Assembly: GCA_934574095.1 (NCBI GenBank)
Contig: CAKTMW010000010.1
Coordinates: forward strand, 1-49,197
Direction of reading: 5' to 3'
DNA from: an uncultured Oscillospiraceae bacterium
GTDB taxonomy: Bacteria > Bacillota > Clostridia > Oscillospirales > Oscillospiraceae
Length of the DNA: 49,197 nucleotides
Shown: one piece after another, positions 8,130 through 16,421 of the stretch
Numbering within the stretch: position 1 is the first letter of the stretch
Layout of the letters: the number at the start of each line of letters is the position of its first letter
The notes under the pieces: model-generated
What the model saw: the letters and a program-made list of their open reading frames with translations, nothing else
Database searches by the model: none
Told to the model about the DNA's origin: nothing
Position numbers and translations under genes: made by a program

Positions 8130-8311
8130 TGCGTATGAAGCTTTATCTGATCCTCTCCCTGACGGTGGGCGGCATCGCCCTGATTGCGGCAGCCGTATTG
8201 CTTTTCGCGCTCCGGCATACAGAGGGAAAACTTACCGTTGCCGCGATTCTGGGTGGACTGGCCGCCTTTTCGGTGATGTTCGCCCTCTGTCTCGGCTATT
8301 TCATGGTTTAA
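8129..8311 (+). CDS. Small two-helix membrane protein between queA and tgt
   Basis: This predicted 60-residue protein has two hydrophobic segments, about residues 5-27 and 36-58, joined by a short polar loop (RHTEGK). Its ATG shares a base with the queA stop in the form TGATG, implying translational coupling. tgt begins 13 bases later, so it sits inside the queA-tgt operon. I recognise no family. A TTG three bases upstream is possible but less likely. It could help membrane targeting of a partner or be a passenger gene; nothing in the sequence decides. Confidence 0.6.
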   Translation: MRMKLYLILSLTVGGIALIAAAVLLFALRHTEGKLTVAAILGGLAAFSVMFALCLGYFMV

Positions 8312-8323
8312 TAGGAGAATAGA

Positions 8324-9460
8324 ATGTTCAAAGTCATCAAAAAACAGGGCCGCGCACGGCGGGGACAGTTCCAGTGCGCCCACGGCGGCGTGGTACAGAC
8401 GCCGGTGTTCATGAACGTGGGCACCCAGGCCGCCATTAAGGGCGGCATCGACGCCTTTGACCTGCGGGACAGGCTGGGCTGCCAGATCGAGCTGAGCAAT
8501 ACCTACCACCTGCACCTCCGCCCCGGCGACGAGACGGTAAAGGCCCTGGGCGGCCTGCACAAGTTCATGGGCTGGGATGGCCCTATCCTGACGGACAGCG
8601 GCGGCTTTCAAGTATTTTCCCTTGCCAGCCTGCGGAAAATCAAAGAGGAGGGCGTGACCTTCGCCTCCCATCTGGACGGCCACCGCATTTTTATGGGCCC
8701 GGAGGAGAGTATGCGCATCCAGTCCAACCTGGGCAGCGATATCGCCATGGCCTTTGACGAGTGCGTGGAAAACCCCGCCCCTTACGACTATGCGAAAGCC
8801 TCCTGTGAGCGGACGCTGCGGTGGCTGGAGCGGTGCAAGGCGGAGCATGACCGGCTCAACAGCCTGCCGGATACGGTGAATCCCCAGCAGATGCTGTTCG
8901 GCATCAATCAGGGTGCTACCTACGCCGACCTGCGTATCTGGCATATGCAGCAGATCGCCAGGATCGACTGCGACGGCTTCGCCATCGGCGGACTGGCGGT
9001 GGGCGAGCCTACTGAGGTGATGTACGAGATCATTGGCGCGGTGGAGCCTTATATGCCGGCAGACAAGCCCCGCTATCTCATGGGTGTGGGCACTCCCAGC
9101 AATATTATCGAGGGTGTGGCCCGCGGTGTGGATTTCTTCGACTGTGTCATGCCTGCCCGCAACGCCCGCCATGGAAAGCTTTTCACCTGGCAGGGTACCA
9201 TGAACATCAAAAACGCCCAGTACAAGCTGGATGACGGTCCTATCGACCCGCAGTGCGATTGCCCTGTGTGCCGGAAGTTCAGCCGCGCCTATATCCGCCA
9301 CCTGTTTACGGCGCAGGAGATGCTGGGCATGCGCCTGGCGGTGATGCACAACCTGTACTTCTATAACAAACTGACTGAGCGCATCCGCCAGGCGCTGGAC
9401 GCGGATGAATTTGACGCCTTCCGCGCCGAGTACAGCCGCAAGCTGGCAGAAAAAGTGTAA
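8324..9460 (+). CDS. tgt: tRNA-guanine(34) transglycosylase
   Basis: Tgt swaps guanine-34 for preQ1 in tRNAs for Asn, Asp, His and Tyr. The 378-residue length is standard. The catalytic stretch TDSGGFQVFS, the FDCVMPARNARHG loop with the nucleophilic Asp region, and the zinc site CDCPVC followed by a distant His in MHNLYFY are visible. GGAGAATAGA precedes the ATG. It follows queA and the small membrane gene in one operon. No terminator is visible before the next promoter at 9489, so read-through into yajC is likely. Confidence 0.96.
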   Translation: MFKVIKKQGRARRGQFQCAHGGVVQTPVFMNVGTQAAIKGGIDAFDLRDRLGCQIELSNTYHLHLRPGDETVKALGGLHKFMGWDGPILTDSGGFQVFSLASLRKIKEEGVTFASHLDGHRIFMGPEESMRIQSNLGSDIAMAFDECVENPAPYDYAKASCERTLRWLERCKAEHDRLNSLPDTVNPQQMLFGINQGATYADLRIWHMQQIARIDCDGFAIGGLAVGEPTEVMYEIIGAVEPYMPADKPRYLMGVGTPSNIIEGVARGVDFFDCVMPARNARHGKLFTWQGTMNIKNAQYKLDDGPIDPQCDCPVCRKFSRAYIRHLFTAQEMLGMRLAVMHNLYFYNKLTERIRQALDADEFDAFRAEYSRKLAEKV

Positions 9461-9488
9461 AAAACTGCGGGAATTGTTTCCAAACCTC

Positions 9489-9517
9489 TTGCCAAAAGGA
9501 CAAGTCTTTTGTATAAT
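9489..9517 (+). promoter_or_regulatory. Strong promoter placed against the inverted-repeat element
   Basis: TTGCCA, 17 bases, then TATAAT. The predicted start, six to seven bases on, falls at about 9523-9525, inside the left arm of the inverted repeat. It would drive the element as an RNA and yajC behind it. Confidence 0.8.
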
Positions 9518-9519
9518 AG

Positions 9520-9799
9520 TTACCATTGATTGACAAGGACAAATACGGTTTTGACGGGCAGAAATACGCCCATACCGCGTCAAGCCCCTTGACAATACGA
9601 CAAGTATTCTCTGCGGGCCTTTTCTTGTCTGGACGCATTTCTGTTCCGGCAAAACTGCAAGGCACCTGCCAGCGATGTATTTTCGAGTGATTTTTGGTTT
9701 TTGAGACGCCGACGGGCTGGCGCCCGCCAAGGAGAAAAGGACAAAAATCGCCGGAAAGACGCGCTGTCAGGCGTGTTTGTCCTTGTCAATCAATGGTAA
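9520..9799 (+). ncRNA. Inverted-repeat-bounded element: structured leader RNA, small RNA or MITE
   Basis: Positions 9520-9543 and 9776-9799 are perfect 24-base inverted repeats (TTACCATTGATTGACAAGG and four more bases). In RNA the helix extends to 28 pairs, through one G-U, to 9547/9772. Inside are further pairings: TTGACG (9554-9559) with CGTCAA around GGGC/GCCC, AATAC/GTATT near 9593-9607, CTTTTCT with AGAAAAG, and GATTTTTG with CAAAAATC. The promoter places the 5' end in the left arm, and yajC's ribosome site follows the right arm by 13 bases. No clear target-site duplication and no open frame are visible. It could be a structured mRNA leader, a processed small RNA or a miniature transposable element. 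The RNA label is tentative. Confidence 0.5.
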
Positions 9800-9827
9800 G
9801 ATATCTGTGAAAGAAGGAGTATCCCCT

Positions 9828-10277
9828 ATGTTTGATCTGATTACAACGGCCTATGCCGAATCCGGCACTTCCACCACGGCTGGCGGTGGTATGTCCTCCA
9901 TCCTGATGATCGTCGTCATGCTGGCGATCTTCTACTTCCTGCTGATCCGTCCTGAGAACAAGCGGAAGAAGCAGGCAGAGGAAATGCGCAACTCCCTGAA
10001 GAAGGGTGATTGGTTGACCACCATCGGCGGCGTGTATGGCCGCGTTGTTTCCATTACCGACCGTACCGTGGTCATCGAGACCAGCGAGGATCGCGTCCGT
10101 ATCGAGTTCCTGAAGTCCGCCATCGGCCAGGTAGGCACCCTGGACGAGCAGGCTGCCGCCATGCAGCGCGGCGGTAAGAAGGCCGCCAAGAAGGACGAGG
10201 CCCCTGCCGAGGTCGAGGCTCCTAAGGAGGAAGCTCCTGTCGAGGAGACCGCCGAGGAGACCAAGTCCGAGGAGTAA
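9828..10277 (+). CDS. yajC: Preprotein translocase accessory subunit YajC
   Basis: YajC is a single-pass membrane protein associated with SecDF-YidC and the Sec channel. This 149-residue copy has a short N-terminus, one membrane helix (about 24-42, with LAIFYFLLIRPENKRKK at its cytoplasmic end), the conserved SH3-like region with GDWLTTIGGVYGRV, and an unusual acidic Ala/Glu/Lys-rich tail (about 105-149). AAGGAG sits before the ATG at 9828. An upstream in-frame start would lie inside the inverted repeat and has no ribosome site. A hairpin terminator follows. Confidence 0.93.
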   Translation: MFDLITTAYAESGTSTTAGGGMSSILMIVVMLAIFYFLLIRPENKRKKQAEEMRNSLKKGDWLTTIGGVYGRVVSITDRTVVIETSEDRVRIEFLKSAIGQVGTLDEQAAAMQRGGKKAAKKDEAPAEVEAPKEEAPVEETAEETKSEE

Positions 10278-10291
10278 TTACCTGATGCAAA

Positions 10292-10323
10292 AATGACGCT
10301 CTCAACGAGAGCGTCATTTTTTT
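10292..10323 (+). terminator. Terminator after yajC
   Basis: AATGACGCTCTC and GAGAGCGTCATT flank a three-base loop and are followed by seven or more T. Confidence 0.88.
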
Positions 10324-10400
10324 GCGCCTTAGGAGGGAAGAGCCATAAAACCCTGCGCCGCAGCATACAGTTGGAAGAGAAAATGAAGGGGGTATGTAGA

Positions 10401-10835
10401 ATGTCTCTTGGGGCGGTTTTAGGAAAGCGTACCTGGTTGGGCGTGGCGGTGGCCGCAGCAGCGTTACTGCTGTGGGTCATGGCGGGGGCGCTGCTGGTCA
10501 CAAAGCGTATGCTGCCGGTAGGGATGGTGGATGGTTGGCTCTATGGCGGCTGCGTCATGGCGGCGCTTCTGGCGGGCTGTGCGGCCGGAAAGGGCAGGGG
10601 GGGCCGTTTGCTGCTGCCGCTGGTGACTGCTGTGCTGCTGTATGCGGTGCTGTGGGTCGTGGCGCTGTCCTCCTCGCAGCCGCTGGACTTCAGCGGCCGC
10701 GGCCTGTGGATCACAGCGGCTATGCTAGGCGGCGGACTGCTGTCCTGCCTGTTGCTGGGCGGAAAAAAGAAAAAGAAGCGCGGCAAGCGGCAGATGCCTG
10801 CTGCCGCCAGACGGCGGAAACGGGCGGCGACATAA
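10401..10835 (+). CDS. TIGR04086-type four-helix membrane protein
   Basis: This 144-residue protein has four hydrophobic segments, roughly 12-32, 42-60, 68-90 and 100-120, and a strongly basic Lys/Arg tail. Its size, topology and place right after yajC match the TIGR04086 family of Clostridia, whose function is unknown. The ATG at 10401 is chosen because AAGGGGG lies eight bases before it. An in-frame ATG at 10383 would add six residues. It lies beyond the yajC terminator, so expression may depend on read-through. Confidence 0.6.
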   Translation: MSLGAVLGKRTWLGVAVAAAALLLWVMAGALLVTKRMLPVGMVDGWLYGGCVMAALLAGCAAGKGRGGRLLLPLVTAVLLYAVLWVVALSSSQPLDFSGRGLWITAAMLGGGLLSCLLLGGKKKKKRGKRQMPAAARRRKRAAT

Positions 10836-11191
10836 CGCGTCCATGGTAAAAGTCACGAAAATGCTTTCCTGAACGAACAAAACCTTGACAGGAAAGAAAC
10901 GATGTTTTGGCGCTGGCGGGAAAGTGGTGGCTTCCCATATCTGGTGTGTGGCACATTCAGCGGTTTACTACATTTCGGTTTTGTGTGAGTAAAGAAATAT
11001 AGTTCTCTTCATGTCATTTACGAGGTTTACATAAAGCTGTTGACATAACATTTTGACATAACTGACAAATTTCCTATAATTTGCGGAAAGCCCTTGCGGA
11101 ACATTCAGATTTGGCCTATATTATTTATGGTAATTATGTCTTCTATTTCACCAGCTTGTCTCATATAGTGAGACGAGGTGAGTGAACTGCC
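10836..11191. other. Intergenic region with the promoter of the spoIIM-like gene
   Basis: No gene is visible in these 356 bases. The right half holds the promoter at 11053-11080, two direct repeats of TTGACATAAC at 11040-11049 and 11053-11062, and a small hairpin GTCTCA/TGAGAC at 11158-11174 beside the ribosome site. I see nothing in 10836-11030. Confidence 0.6.
11053..11080 (+). promoter_or_regulatory. Promoter of the spoIIM-like gene and xerD
   Basis: TTGACA, 16 bases, then TATAAT. A second TTGACA at 11040 begins an identical ten-base direct repeat, suggesting a regulator site over the -35. The leader is over 100 bases. Confidence 0.75.
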
Positions 11192-11785
11192 ATGAAGCTG
11201 CGTAAGGTAATTCATAAAGCACAGGCGTCGCCAACGCACATCCCGCGGTTGCTGACGCTGTGTGCATTTTTTGCGGTCGGCATCGTCTGCGGACAGCTGG
11301 CGCGGCATGGCGCACCTGGCGGAGAGCTGGCGGAGTATCTGCGGAGCTACGCCGGAATGGTGGCGCGGGACGGCGTTGCACAGGCGTCGCTGCCCCGTGT
11401 GGCGGCGGCCTACCTGCGGGAGCCGCTTATTATTTTGCTGCTGGGCTCGTGTACTTTCGGCGCGGCGGCGATCCCGCTGGTCTGCGCTTGGCAGGGCTTT
11501 ACCCTATCCTTTGCGGTGGCATGCTTTGCGGAGAGCTTGGGCTATGACGGCGTACTTTTGTCACTGGCGGCTTTCGGTCTGCGCTACGCGGTCGTGCTGC
11601 CCTGCACCTTGATGGTGGCGCAATGGGCCTTTGACAAGGCGCTGCGTCATCTGCGGGGAGAACCTGCGCCAGCCAGACAGCGTTGGCATCTGCTGGCCTG
11701 TTTCGCGGTGCTGCTGTTGGGGGCGGTGCTGGAGATGGCGATCGTCCCTCAACTATTCACCTTGGCCTTGGGCCGAATAACCTGA
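11192..11785 (+). CDS. Stage II sporulation protein M-like membrane protein
   Basis: This 197-residue integral membrane protein has about five hydrophobic segments (roughly 20-38, 75-95, 98-118, 125-145 and 165-190). SpoIIM is part of the DMP complex that remodels peptidoglycan during engulfment in spore formers. The fold, length and position just before xerD match the spoIIM-xerD order known from Bacillus and clostridia. Sequence identity to SpoIIM is not obvious by eye, so the name rests on topology and context. GAGGTG lies before the ATG, next to a GTCTCA/TGAGAC hairpin. xerD follows after 19 bases. Confidence 0.65.
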   Translation: MKLRKVIHKAQASPTHIPRLLTLCAFFAVGIVCGQLARHGAPGGELAEYLRSYAGMVARDGVAQASLPRVAAAYLREPLIILLLGSCTFGAAAIPLVCAWQGFTLSFAVACFAESLGYDGVLLSLAAFGLRYAVVLPCTLMVAQWAFDKALRHLRGEPAPARQRWHLLACFAVLLLGAVLEMAIVPQLFTLALGRIT

Positions 11786-11804
11786 CAGAGAGGAGAGAGC
11801 GTAT

Positions 11805-12689
11805 ATGGCGGATCACATCGCAGACTACTGCCGCTATCTGACAGAAGAAAAGCGCGCGCAGAAGAATACGCTGAACTCCTATGCACGTGACTTGAACCAA
11901 TTTCAGACCTGGCTTTTGTCGGCAGGGCTTGCCGATCTGAGAAAAGTCAAAAAGGAACATATCAGCAGCTATATTGAATACATGGACAGTAAAGGAAAAT
12001 CACCTGCCACCATTACCCGCTCGATAGCTGCGATTCGCTCCTTCTACAACTACTTGCTGCAGGTGGGGAAAATCAAGACGAATCCCGCCAAGACGGTCAG
12101 CGGTGTAAAGGTGGAGCGTAAATGCCCGGAGGTGCTGACCAACCGGGAGGTGGAGCTGTTCCTGGAGCAGCCAAAATGCGTGGACGAAAAGGGTTTCCGT
12201 GACCACGCCATGCTGGAGCTTCTGTACGCCACCGGAATAAGGGTGTCCGAGCTGATCGGACTGGACGTCAAGGATGTCAATTTGACGGTGGGCTTTGTCC
12301 GCTGCGCTGGTCACGGCAAGGAGCGCATTATACCCCTGTATACCGCCGCCGTCAAGGCGCTGCGGGAATATATGACGTCCATACGCCCCCGGCTCATCGC
12401 TGATGAGAGCCAGACGGCGCTGTTCGTCAACATGAACGGTGAGCGCATGACCCGCCAGGGCTTCTGGAAGATCATCAAGCACTATCAGGAGAAGGCGGAT
12501 ATCCACAAGGATATCACCCCGCACACCCTGCGCCACAGTTTTGCGGTCCATCTGCTGGAAAACGGTGCGGACCTGCGCTCTATTCAGGAGATGCTGGGGC
12601 ATGCGGATATCTCCTCCACCCAGATATACACCCATGTGATCCAAAAGCAGCTCAATGACGTCTACCAAAAAGCGCATCCGAGAGCATGA
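11805..12689 (+). CDS. xerD: Tyrosine recombinase XerD
   Basis: XerD with XerC resolves chromosome dimers at dif. This 294-residue protein has the SAM-like N-terminal domain (about 1-90) and a catalytic domain with Arg in YATGIRVSELIG, Lys in GHGKERIIPL, the HTLRHSFA box, LGH and the tyrosine in QIYTHV. It is shorter than the mobile-element integrase at 1275 and lacks its arm-binding end, which fits a housekeeping recombinase. It follows the spoIIM-like gene in an apparent operon, and a strong terminator ends the unit. Confidence 0.93.
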   Translation: MADHIADYCRYLTEEKRAQKNTLNSYARDLNQFQTWLLSAGLADLRKVKKEHISSYIEYMDSKGKSPATITRSIAAIRSFYNYLLQVGKIKTNPAKTVSGVKVERKCPEVLTNREVELFLEQPKCVDEKGFRDHAMLELLYATGIRVSELIGLDVKDVNLTVGFVRCAGHGKERIIPLYTAAVKALREYMTSIRPRLIADESQTALFVNMNGERMTRQGFWKIIKHYQEKADIHKDITPHTLRHSFAVHLLENGADLRSIQEMLGHADISSTQIYTHVIQKQLNDVYQKAHPRA

Positions 12690-12695
12690 TATACC

Positions 12696-12728
12696 GTACA
12701 GCCCCGAAAATACGGGGCTGTACTTTTT
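12696..12728 (+). terminator. Terminator after xerD
   Basis: GTACAGCCCCG and CGGGGCTGTAC flank a six-base loop and are followed by a T-run. Confidence 0.9.
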
Positions 12729-12760
12729 TCGGCACAAGATGGACTTGTCGTGAATTATTG

Positions 12761-12789
12761 TTGCCACGGCCGAAAAAAAAGAGTATAAT
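12761..12789 (+). promoter_or_regulatory. Promoter of the ruvCAB operon
   Basis: TTGCCA, 17 bases, then TATAAT, about 30 bases before the ruvC start. Confidence 0.82.
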
Positions 12790-12818
12790 AAACTGAATTA
12801 TCATGGGGAGGGAGCGCC

Positions 12819-13331
12819 GTGCGTATTTTAGGGATAGACCCCGGTGTGGCAATCGTAGGCTTTGGTGTGCTGGATTGTGCCGGGGCCACGCAGAAAATGG
12901 TACAGTACGGCGCCATCAACACCCCGGCCGGAATGCCGCTGGCCGCCCGGTTGACGCTGATCGAAAGTGACCTTCAACAGCTGATTGAGCAGTTTCACCC
13001 GGACGAAATGGCCATCGAGGAGTTGTTTTTCAGCAAGAATATCACCACAGGTATCGCGGTGGCCCACGCCCGCGGCGTGATCCTCTGCACAGCGGAAAAG
13101 CTGCACCTGCCCATTTACGAGTACACCCCCATGCAGGTGAAGCAGGCGGTGGTAGGCTACGGCCTGGCGGAAAAAAAGCAGGTGATGGACATGACCCGCC
13201 GTCTGCTGAAGCTGAAGGCCATCCCACGGCCGGACGACGCCGCCGACGCGCTGGCTATCGCCATCTGCCACGCCCGCAGCGCCACCAGTCTGCTGCGGCG
13301 CACCGATCCCAATGTGAAGGAGACCGTGTAA
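12819..13331 (+). CDS. ruvC: Holliday junction resolvase RuvC
   Basis: RuvC cuts Holliday junctions during recombinational repair. The 170-residue protein has the RNase H-like fold and the four acidic catalytic residues: Asp7 in MRILGIDPG, Glu67 in MAIEELFF, and Asp140 and Asp143 in PDDAADALA. It starts at GTG with GGGGAGGGA upstream. Its stop overlaps the ruvA start by one base (TAATG), and ruvB follows, so all three resolvasome subunits come from one operon. Confidence 0.96.
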   Translation: MRILGIDPGVAIVGFGVLDCAGATQKMVQYGAINTPAGMPLAARLTLIESDLQQLIEQFHPDEMAIEELFFSKNITTGIAVAHARGVILCTAEKLHLPIYEYTPMQVKQAVVGYGLAEKKQVMDMTRRLLKLKAIPRPDDAADALAIAICHARSATSLLRRTDPNVKETV

Positions 13332-13933
13332 TGTTTTACTATCTCAACGGCATCGTGGCCGAGATGGAGGCCAACCTTGCCGTCATCGACTGCGGCGGCG
13401 TGGGCTACGCCTGCGCTACCACCAACTATACCTTATCTCAGTTAAAGAAGGGCGAAAAGGCCAAGCTGTATACGTATATGAACGTTCGTGAGGACGCGGT
13501 AGACCTGTTCGGCTTCGCCAGCCAGGGCGAGCTGCACAGTTTCAAGCTGCTGCTGGGCGTTTCCGGCGTGGGCCCAAAGGCGGCGTTGACGATCCTGTCT
13601 GCCAACACGCCGGCCAATCTGGCCATGGCGGTGGTGATGGGCGATGAAAAAGCGCTGACTGCCGTGCCGGGCATCGGCAAGAAAATCGCCCAGCGCATCA
13701 TTCTGGAGTTGAAAGACAAGCTGGCAAAGGAGCAGGTATCCTTTGGCCCGGATACCGGCGGCACTGCAGCGGCGGTGCCCGTTCCCGGCGATAAGGCACG
13801 GGAGGCTGCGGCGGCCCTGGCTGTGCTGGGTTACGGCGGCGCGGAGGTGGCGGCTGCCCTGAAGGGTATCGACGTCAACGCCCTGCCGCTGGAGGAGATC
13901 ATCCGCCAGGCGCTCAAGCGTATGGTAAAGTAG
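13331..13933 (+). CDS. ruvA: Holliday junction branch migration protein RuvA
   Basis: RuvA binds four-way junctions as a tetramer and loads RuvB. The 200-residue protein has the N-terminal OB domain ([13 protein letters not shown]), the paired helix-hairpin-helix motifs ([13 protein letters not shown] and [22 protein letters not shown]) and a C-terminal domain III (about 150-200) that touches RuvB. It is translationally coupled to ruvC and lies 13 bases before ruvB. Confidence 0.96.
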   Translation: MFYYLNGIVAEMEANLAVIDCGGVGYACATTNYTLSQLKKGEKAKLYTYMNVREDAVDLFGFASQGELHSFKLLLGVSGVGPKAALTILSANTPANLAMAVVMGDEKALTAVPGIGKKIAQRIILELKDKLAKEQVSFGPDTGGTAAAVPVPGDKAREAAAALAVLGYGGAEVAAALKGIDVNALPLEEIIRQALKRMVK

Positions 13934-13946
13934 AGGAGGGGACAGC

Positions 13947-14987
13947 GTGAGTATTGACTACGGAAACGACATCTACGAAGAGCCTATCGTATCCACCTCC
14001 TTCCTGCCGGAGGACGCCCAGGAGAAGTCCCTGCGTCCCCATACTTTGAAGGAGTACATTGGCCAGGAGAAAGCCAAAGGCAACCTGGCCGTGTTTATCG
14101 AGGCGGCCCGCCGCCGGGGCGAATCGCTGGATCATGTGCTGCTCCACGGCCCTCCGGGTCTGGGCAAGACCACCCTGGCGGGTATCATCGCCGCTGAGAT
14201 GGGCGTCAATATCCGCATCACCTCCGGCCCGGCCATCGAAAAGCCCGGCGACCTGGCGGCGCTGCTGACCAACCTGAACGAGAACGATATCCTCTTTGTG
14301 GACGAGATACATCGCCTGAACCGGGCGGTGGAAGAGATATTATATCCCGCCATGGAGGACTATGCCATTGATATCATCATCGGCAAAGGCCCTTCCGCCA
14401 ACTCCATCCGATTGGACCTGCCCCGCTTCACCCTGATTGGGGCTACCACGCGGGCAGGCTCGCTGTCCGCACCGCTGCGTGACCGTTTCGGCGTGACGCT
14501 GCGGCTGGAGTTGTATACGCCGGAGGAGTTAAAGGAGATCGTTACCCGCAGCGCCGGTATTCTGGAGGTGCCTATTGAGGAGGCCGGGGCAATGGAGATC
14601 GCCCGCCGCTCCCGTGGTACGCCCCGTATCGCCAACCGTATGCTGCGCCGTGTGCGTGATTTTGCGGAGGTAAAGGCCGACGGCGTTATCACCCGTCAGG
14701 TGGCGGACAGCGCCCTGCTGGCGCTGGAGGTGGACTATCTGGGCCTGGACCAGGTGGACCGCCGGATGCTGCGGGCCATCATTGAGAACTATGGCGGCGG
14801 CCCGGTGGGCCTGGATACATTGGCCGCCACCATCGGCGAGGAGTCGGTGACGCTGGAGGATGTGTATGAGCCGTATCTCATGCAGCTGGGCTTTCTGACC
14901 CGCACCCCCCGCGGCCGCTGCGTGACCCAGAAAGCCTACGAACATCTGCATATGGAGTTTGCCGGACAAACGCAGATAGAATTCTAA
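13947..14987 (+). CDS. ruvB: Holliday junction branch migration ATPase RuvB
   Basis: RuvB is the hexameric AAA+ motor that drives branch migration. In 346 residues it shows Walker [12 protein letters not shown], Walker [10 protein letters not shown], sensor region [18 protein letters not shown] with the arginine finger, and the C-terminal winged helix (about 265-346, with [17 protein letters not shown]). It starts at GTG after GAGGAGGGG. glmM follows after 13 bases and is probably cotranscribed. Confidence 0.97.
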   Translation: MSIDYGNDIYEEPIVSTSFLPEDAQEKSLRPHTLKEYIGQEKAKGNLAVFIEAARRRGESLDHVLLHGPPGLGKTTLAGIIAAEMGVNIRITSGPAIEKPGDLAALLTNLNENDILFVDEIHRLNRAVEEILYPAMEDYAIDIIIGKGPSANSIRLDLPRFTLIGATTRAGSLSAPLRDRFGVTLRLELYTPEELKEIVTRSAGILEVPIEEAGAMEIARRSRGTPRIANRMLRRVRDFAEVKADGVITRQVADSALLALEVDYLGLDQVDRRMLRAIIENYGGGPVGLDTLAATIGEESVTLEDVYEPYLMQLGFLTRTPRGRCVTQKAYEHLHMEFAGQTQIEF

Positions 14988-15000
14988 GAAGGAGCGGAAT

Positions 15001-16350
15001 ATGGGAAAACTATTCGGTACAGACGGCATCCGCGGCGTGGTGGGCAAGACCCTGACCGCGGAGATGGCCTTTCATATCGGCCAGGCGGTGGCGGTGGTCC
15101 TGCAGGAGGAACTGGGCCGTAAACCGCTGATTACCATCGGCAAGGACACCCGCGTCTCTTCGGATATGCTGGAGGCCGCTATGACGGCCGGTATCTGCTC
15201 GGTGGGCGGCGACGTGCTGCTGCTGGGCACCATCCCCACACCCGCGGTGGCCTTCCTGACCGTGCAGGAGCAGGCGGACGCCGGTGTGGTGATCTCCGCC
15301 AGCCACAATCCCTATGAGTATAACGGTATCAAGGTGTTTAACGCCCAGGGCTACAAGCTACCCGATACCATGGAGGAGCGGGTGGAGGAGCTGATCCTGA
15401 CTCATGCGGAAATGCCAGTCAAGACCGGCGGCGAGTTGGGCCGCTGCCGCAACGGCGCACAGGAGATGCACGACAACTATGTGAGCCATTTGATGGACAC
15501 CATCGGCTGCGACCTGTCCGGCCTGCGGGTGATGGTGGACTGCGCCAACGGCGCCGCTGCCGCTACCGCGCCGGACCTGTTCCAGCGGCTGCCGGTAATG
15601 GCGGATTTCATCAATATCGACCCGGACGGCGTCAACATCAACAACGGCTGCGGCTCCACCCATCTGGAGCAGCTCTCCGCCATGACGGTGGCGGGGAAGT
15701 ACCAGCTGGGTATCGCCTTTGACGGCGATGCCGACCGCTGTCTGCTGGTGGACGAAAAGGGCAATACCATCGACGGCGACAAGATCATGGCGGTCTGCGG
15801 CAAGGCTCTGCGTCAGCAGGGGAAGCTGACCAATAACGCTGTAGTGGCCACTGTTATGTCCAACCTGGGCCTGCATGAATTCTGCCGGAACGAGCACATC
15901 GACCTGGTCTGCACGGCGGTGGGCGACCGCCACGTGCTGGAAAAAATGCTGGAGTGCGACTATGCCATCGGCGGCGAGCAGTCCGGCCACATGATCTTCC
16001 GCCAGTACGCCACCACCGGCGACGGTGAGCTGACCGCCCTGCAATTTCTCAAGGCCCTGAAGGCGTCCGGCAAGCCTGCTTCTGAGCTGGCGGGCTGCTG
16101 CGCCCAGTACCCGCAGGAGCTCATCAACGTGGCTCTGCCCCACATGCCGGGGGAAAAGGAGCGGGTCATGGCGTCGTCTGTCTTGTGGCAGGCTGTGCGG
16201 GAAAAGGAGGCGGAGCTGGGCGGTGATGGACGTGTTTTGATCCGTCCCTCCGGCACCGAAGCGCTCATTCGGGTGATGGTAGAGGCCAAGACCGATGAGA
16301 TCGCCCGCAAAACGGCGGAGGATTTGGCGGAATTGGTCAAAAACATATAG
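15001..16350 (+). CDS. glmM: Phosphoglucosamine mutase
   Basis: GlmM converts glucosamine-6-phosphate to glucosamine-1-phosphate for UDP-GlcNAc and cell-wall synthesis. The 449-residue protein opens with MGKLFGTDGIRG. It has the phosphoserine loop VISASHNPYEYNG (catalytic Ser101), the magnesium loop DGDADR (Asp241, 243, 245), the sugar loop GGEQSGH, and the phosphate-binding loop RPSGTEALIRVM near the C-terminus. GAAGGAG precedes the ATG. Its place after ruvB suggests shared transcription. No hairpin terminator is visible before the sigH promoter. Confidence 0.96.
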   Translation: MGKLFGTDGIRGVVGKTLTAEMAFHIGQAVAVVLQEELGRKPLITIGKDTRVSSDMLEAAMTAGICSVGGDVLLLGTIPTPAVAFLTVQEQADAGVVISASHNPYEYNGIKVFNAQGYKLPDTMEERVEELILTHAEMPVKTGGELGRCRNGAQEMHDNYVSHLMDTIGCDLSGLRVMVDCANGAAAATAPDLFQRLPVMADFINIDPDGVNINNGCGSTHLEQLSAMTVAGKYQLGIAFDGDADRCLLVDEKGNTIDGDKIMAVCGKALRQQGKLTNNAVVATVMSNLGLHEFCRNEHIDLVCTAVGDRHVLEKMLECDYAIGGEQSGHMIFRQYATTGDGELTALQFLKALKASGKPASELAGCCAQYPQELINVALPHMPGEKERVMASSVLWQAVREKEAELGGDGRVLIRPSGTEALIRVMVEAKTDEIARKTAEDLAELVKNI

Positions 16351-16386
16351 AAAAAAACAACTATTTCACGAATTTATTCTGATAGC

Positions 16387-16416
16387 TTGACAAATGATTT
16401 ATGGAAAAGGTATAAT
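16387..16416 (+). promoter_or_regulatory. Promoter of the sigH-like gene, almost touching the start codon
   Basis: TTGACA, 18 bases, then TATAAT. Only five bases (AAATA) separate the -10 from the ATG at 16422, so the transcript should begin at or inside the start codon. Confidence 0.8.
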
Positions 16417-16421
16417 AAATA

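Noticed and set aside
8066..9730. A 554-codon minus-strand frame opposite tgt
   Set aside because: It is antisense to a complete tgt with catalytic and zinc motifs and crosses the inverted-repeat element.
9520..9799. Large SRP RNA, 6S RNA or tmRNA as an identity for the inverted-repeat element
   Set aside because: The length is near that of large SRP RNA, but I cannot find its conserved GGAAG-type apical loop, the 6S bubble layout or a tmRNA tag frame.
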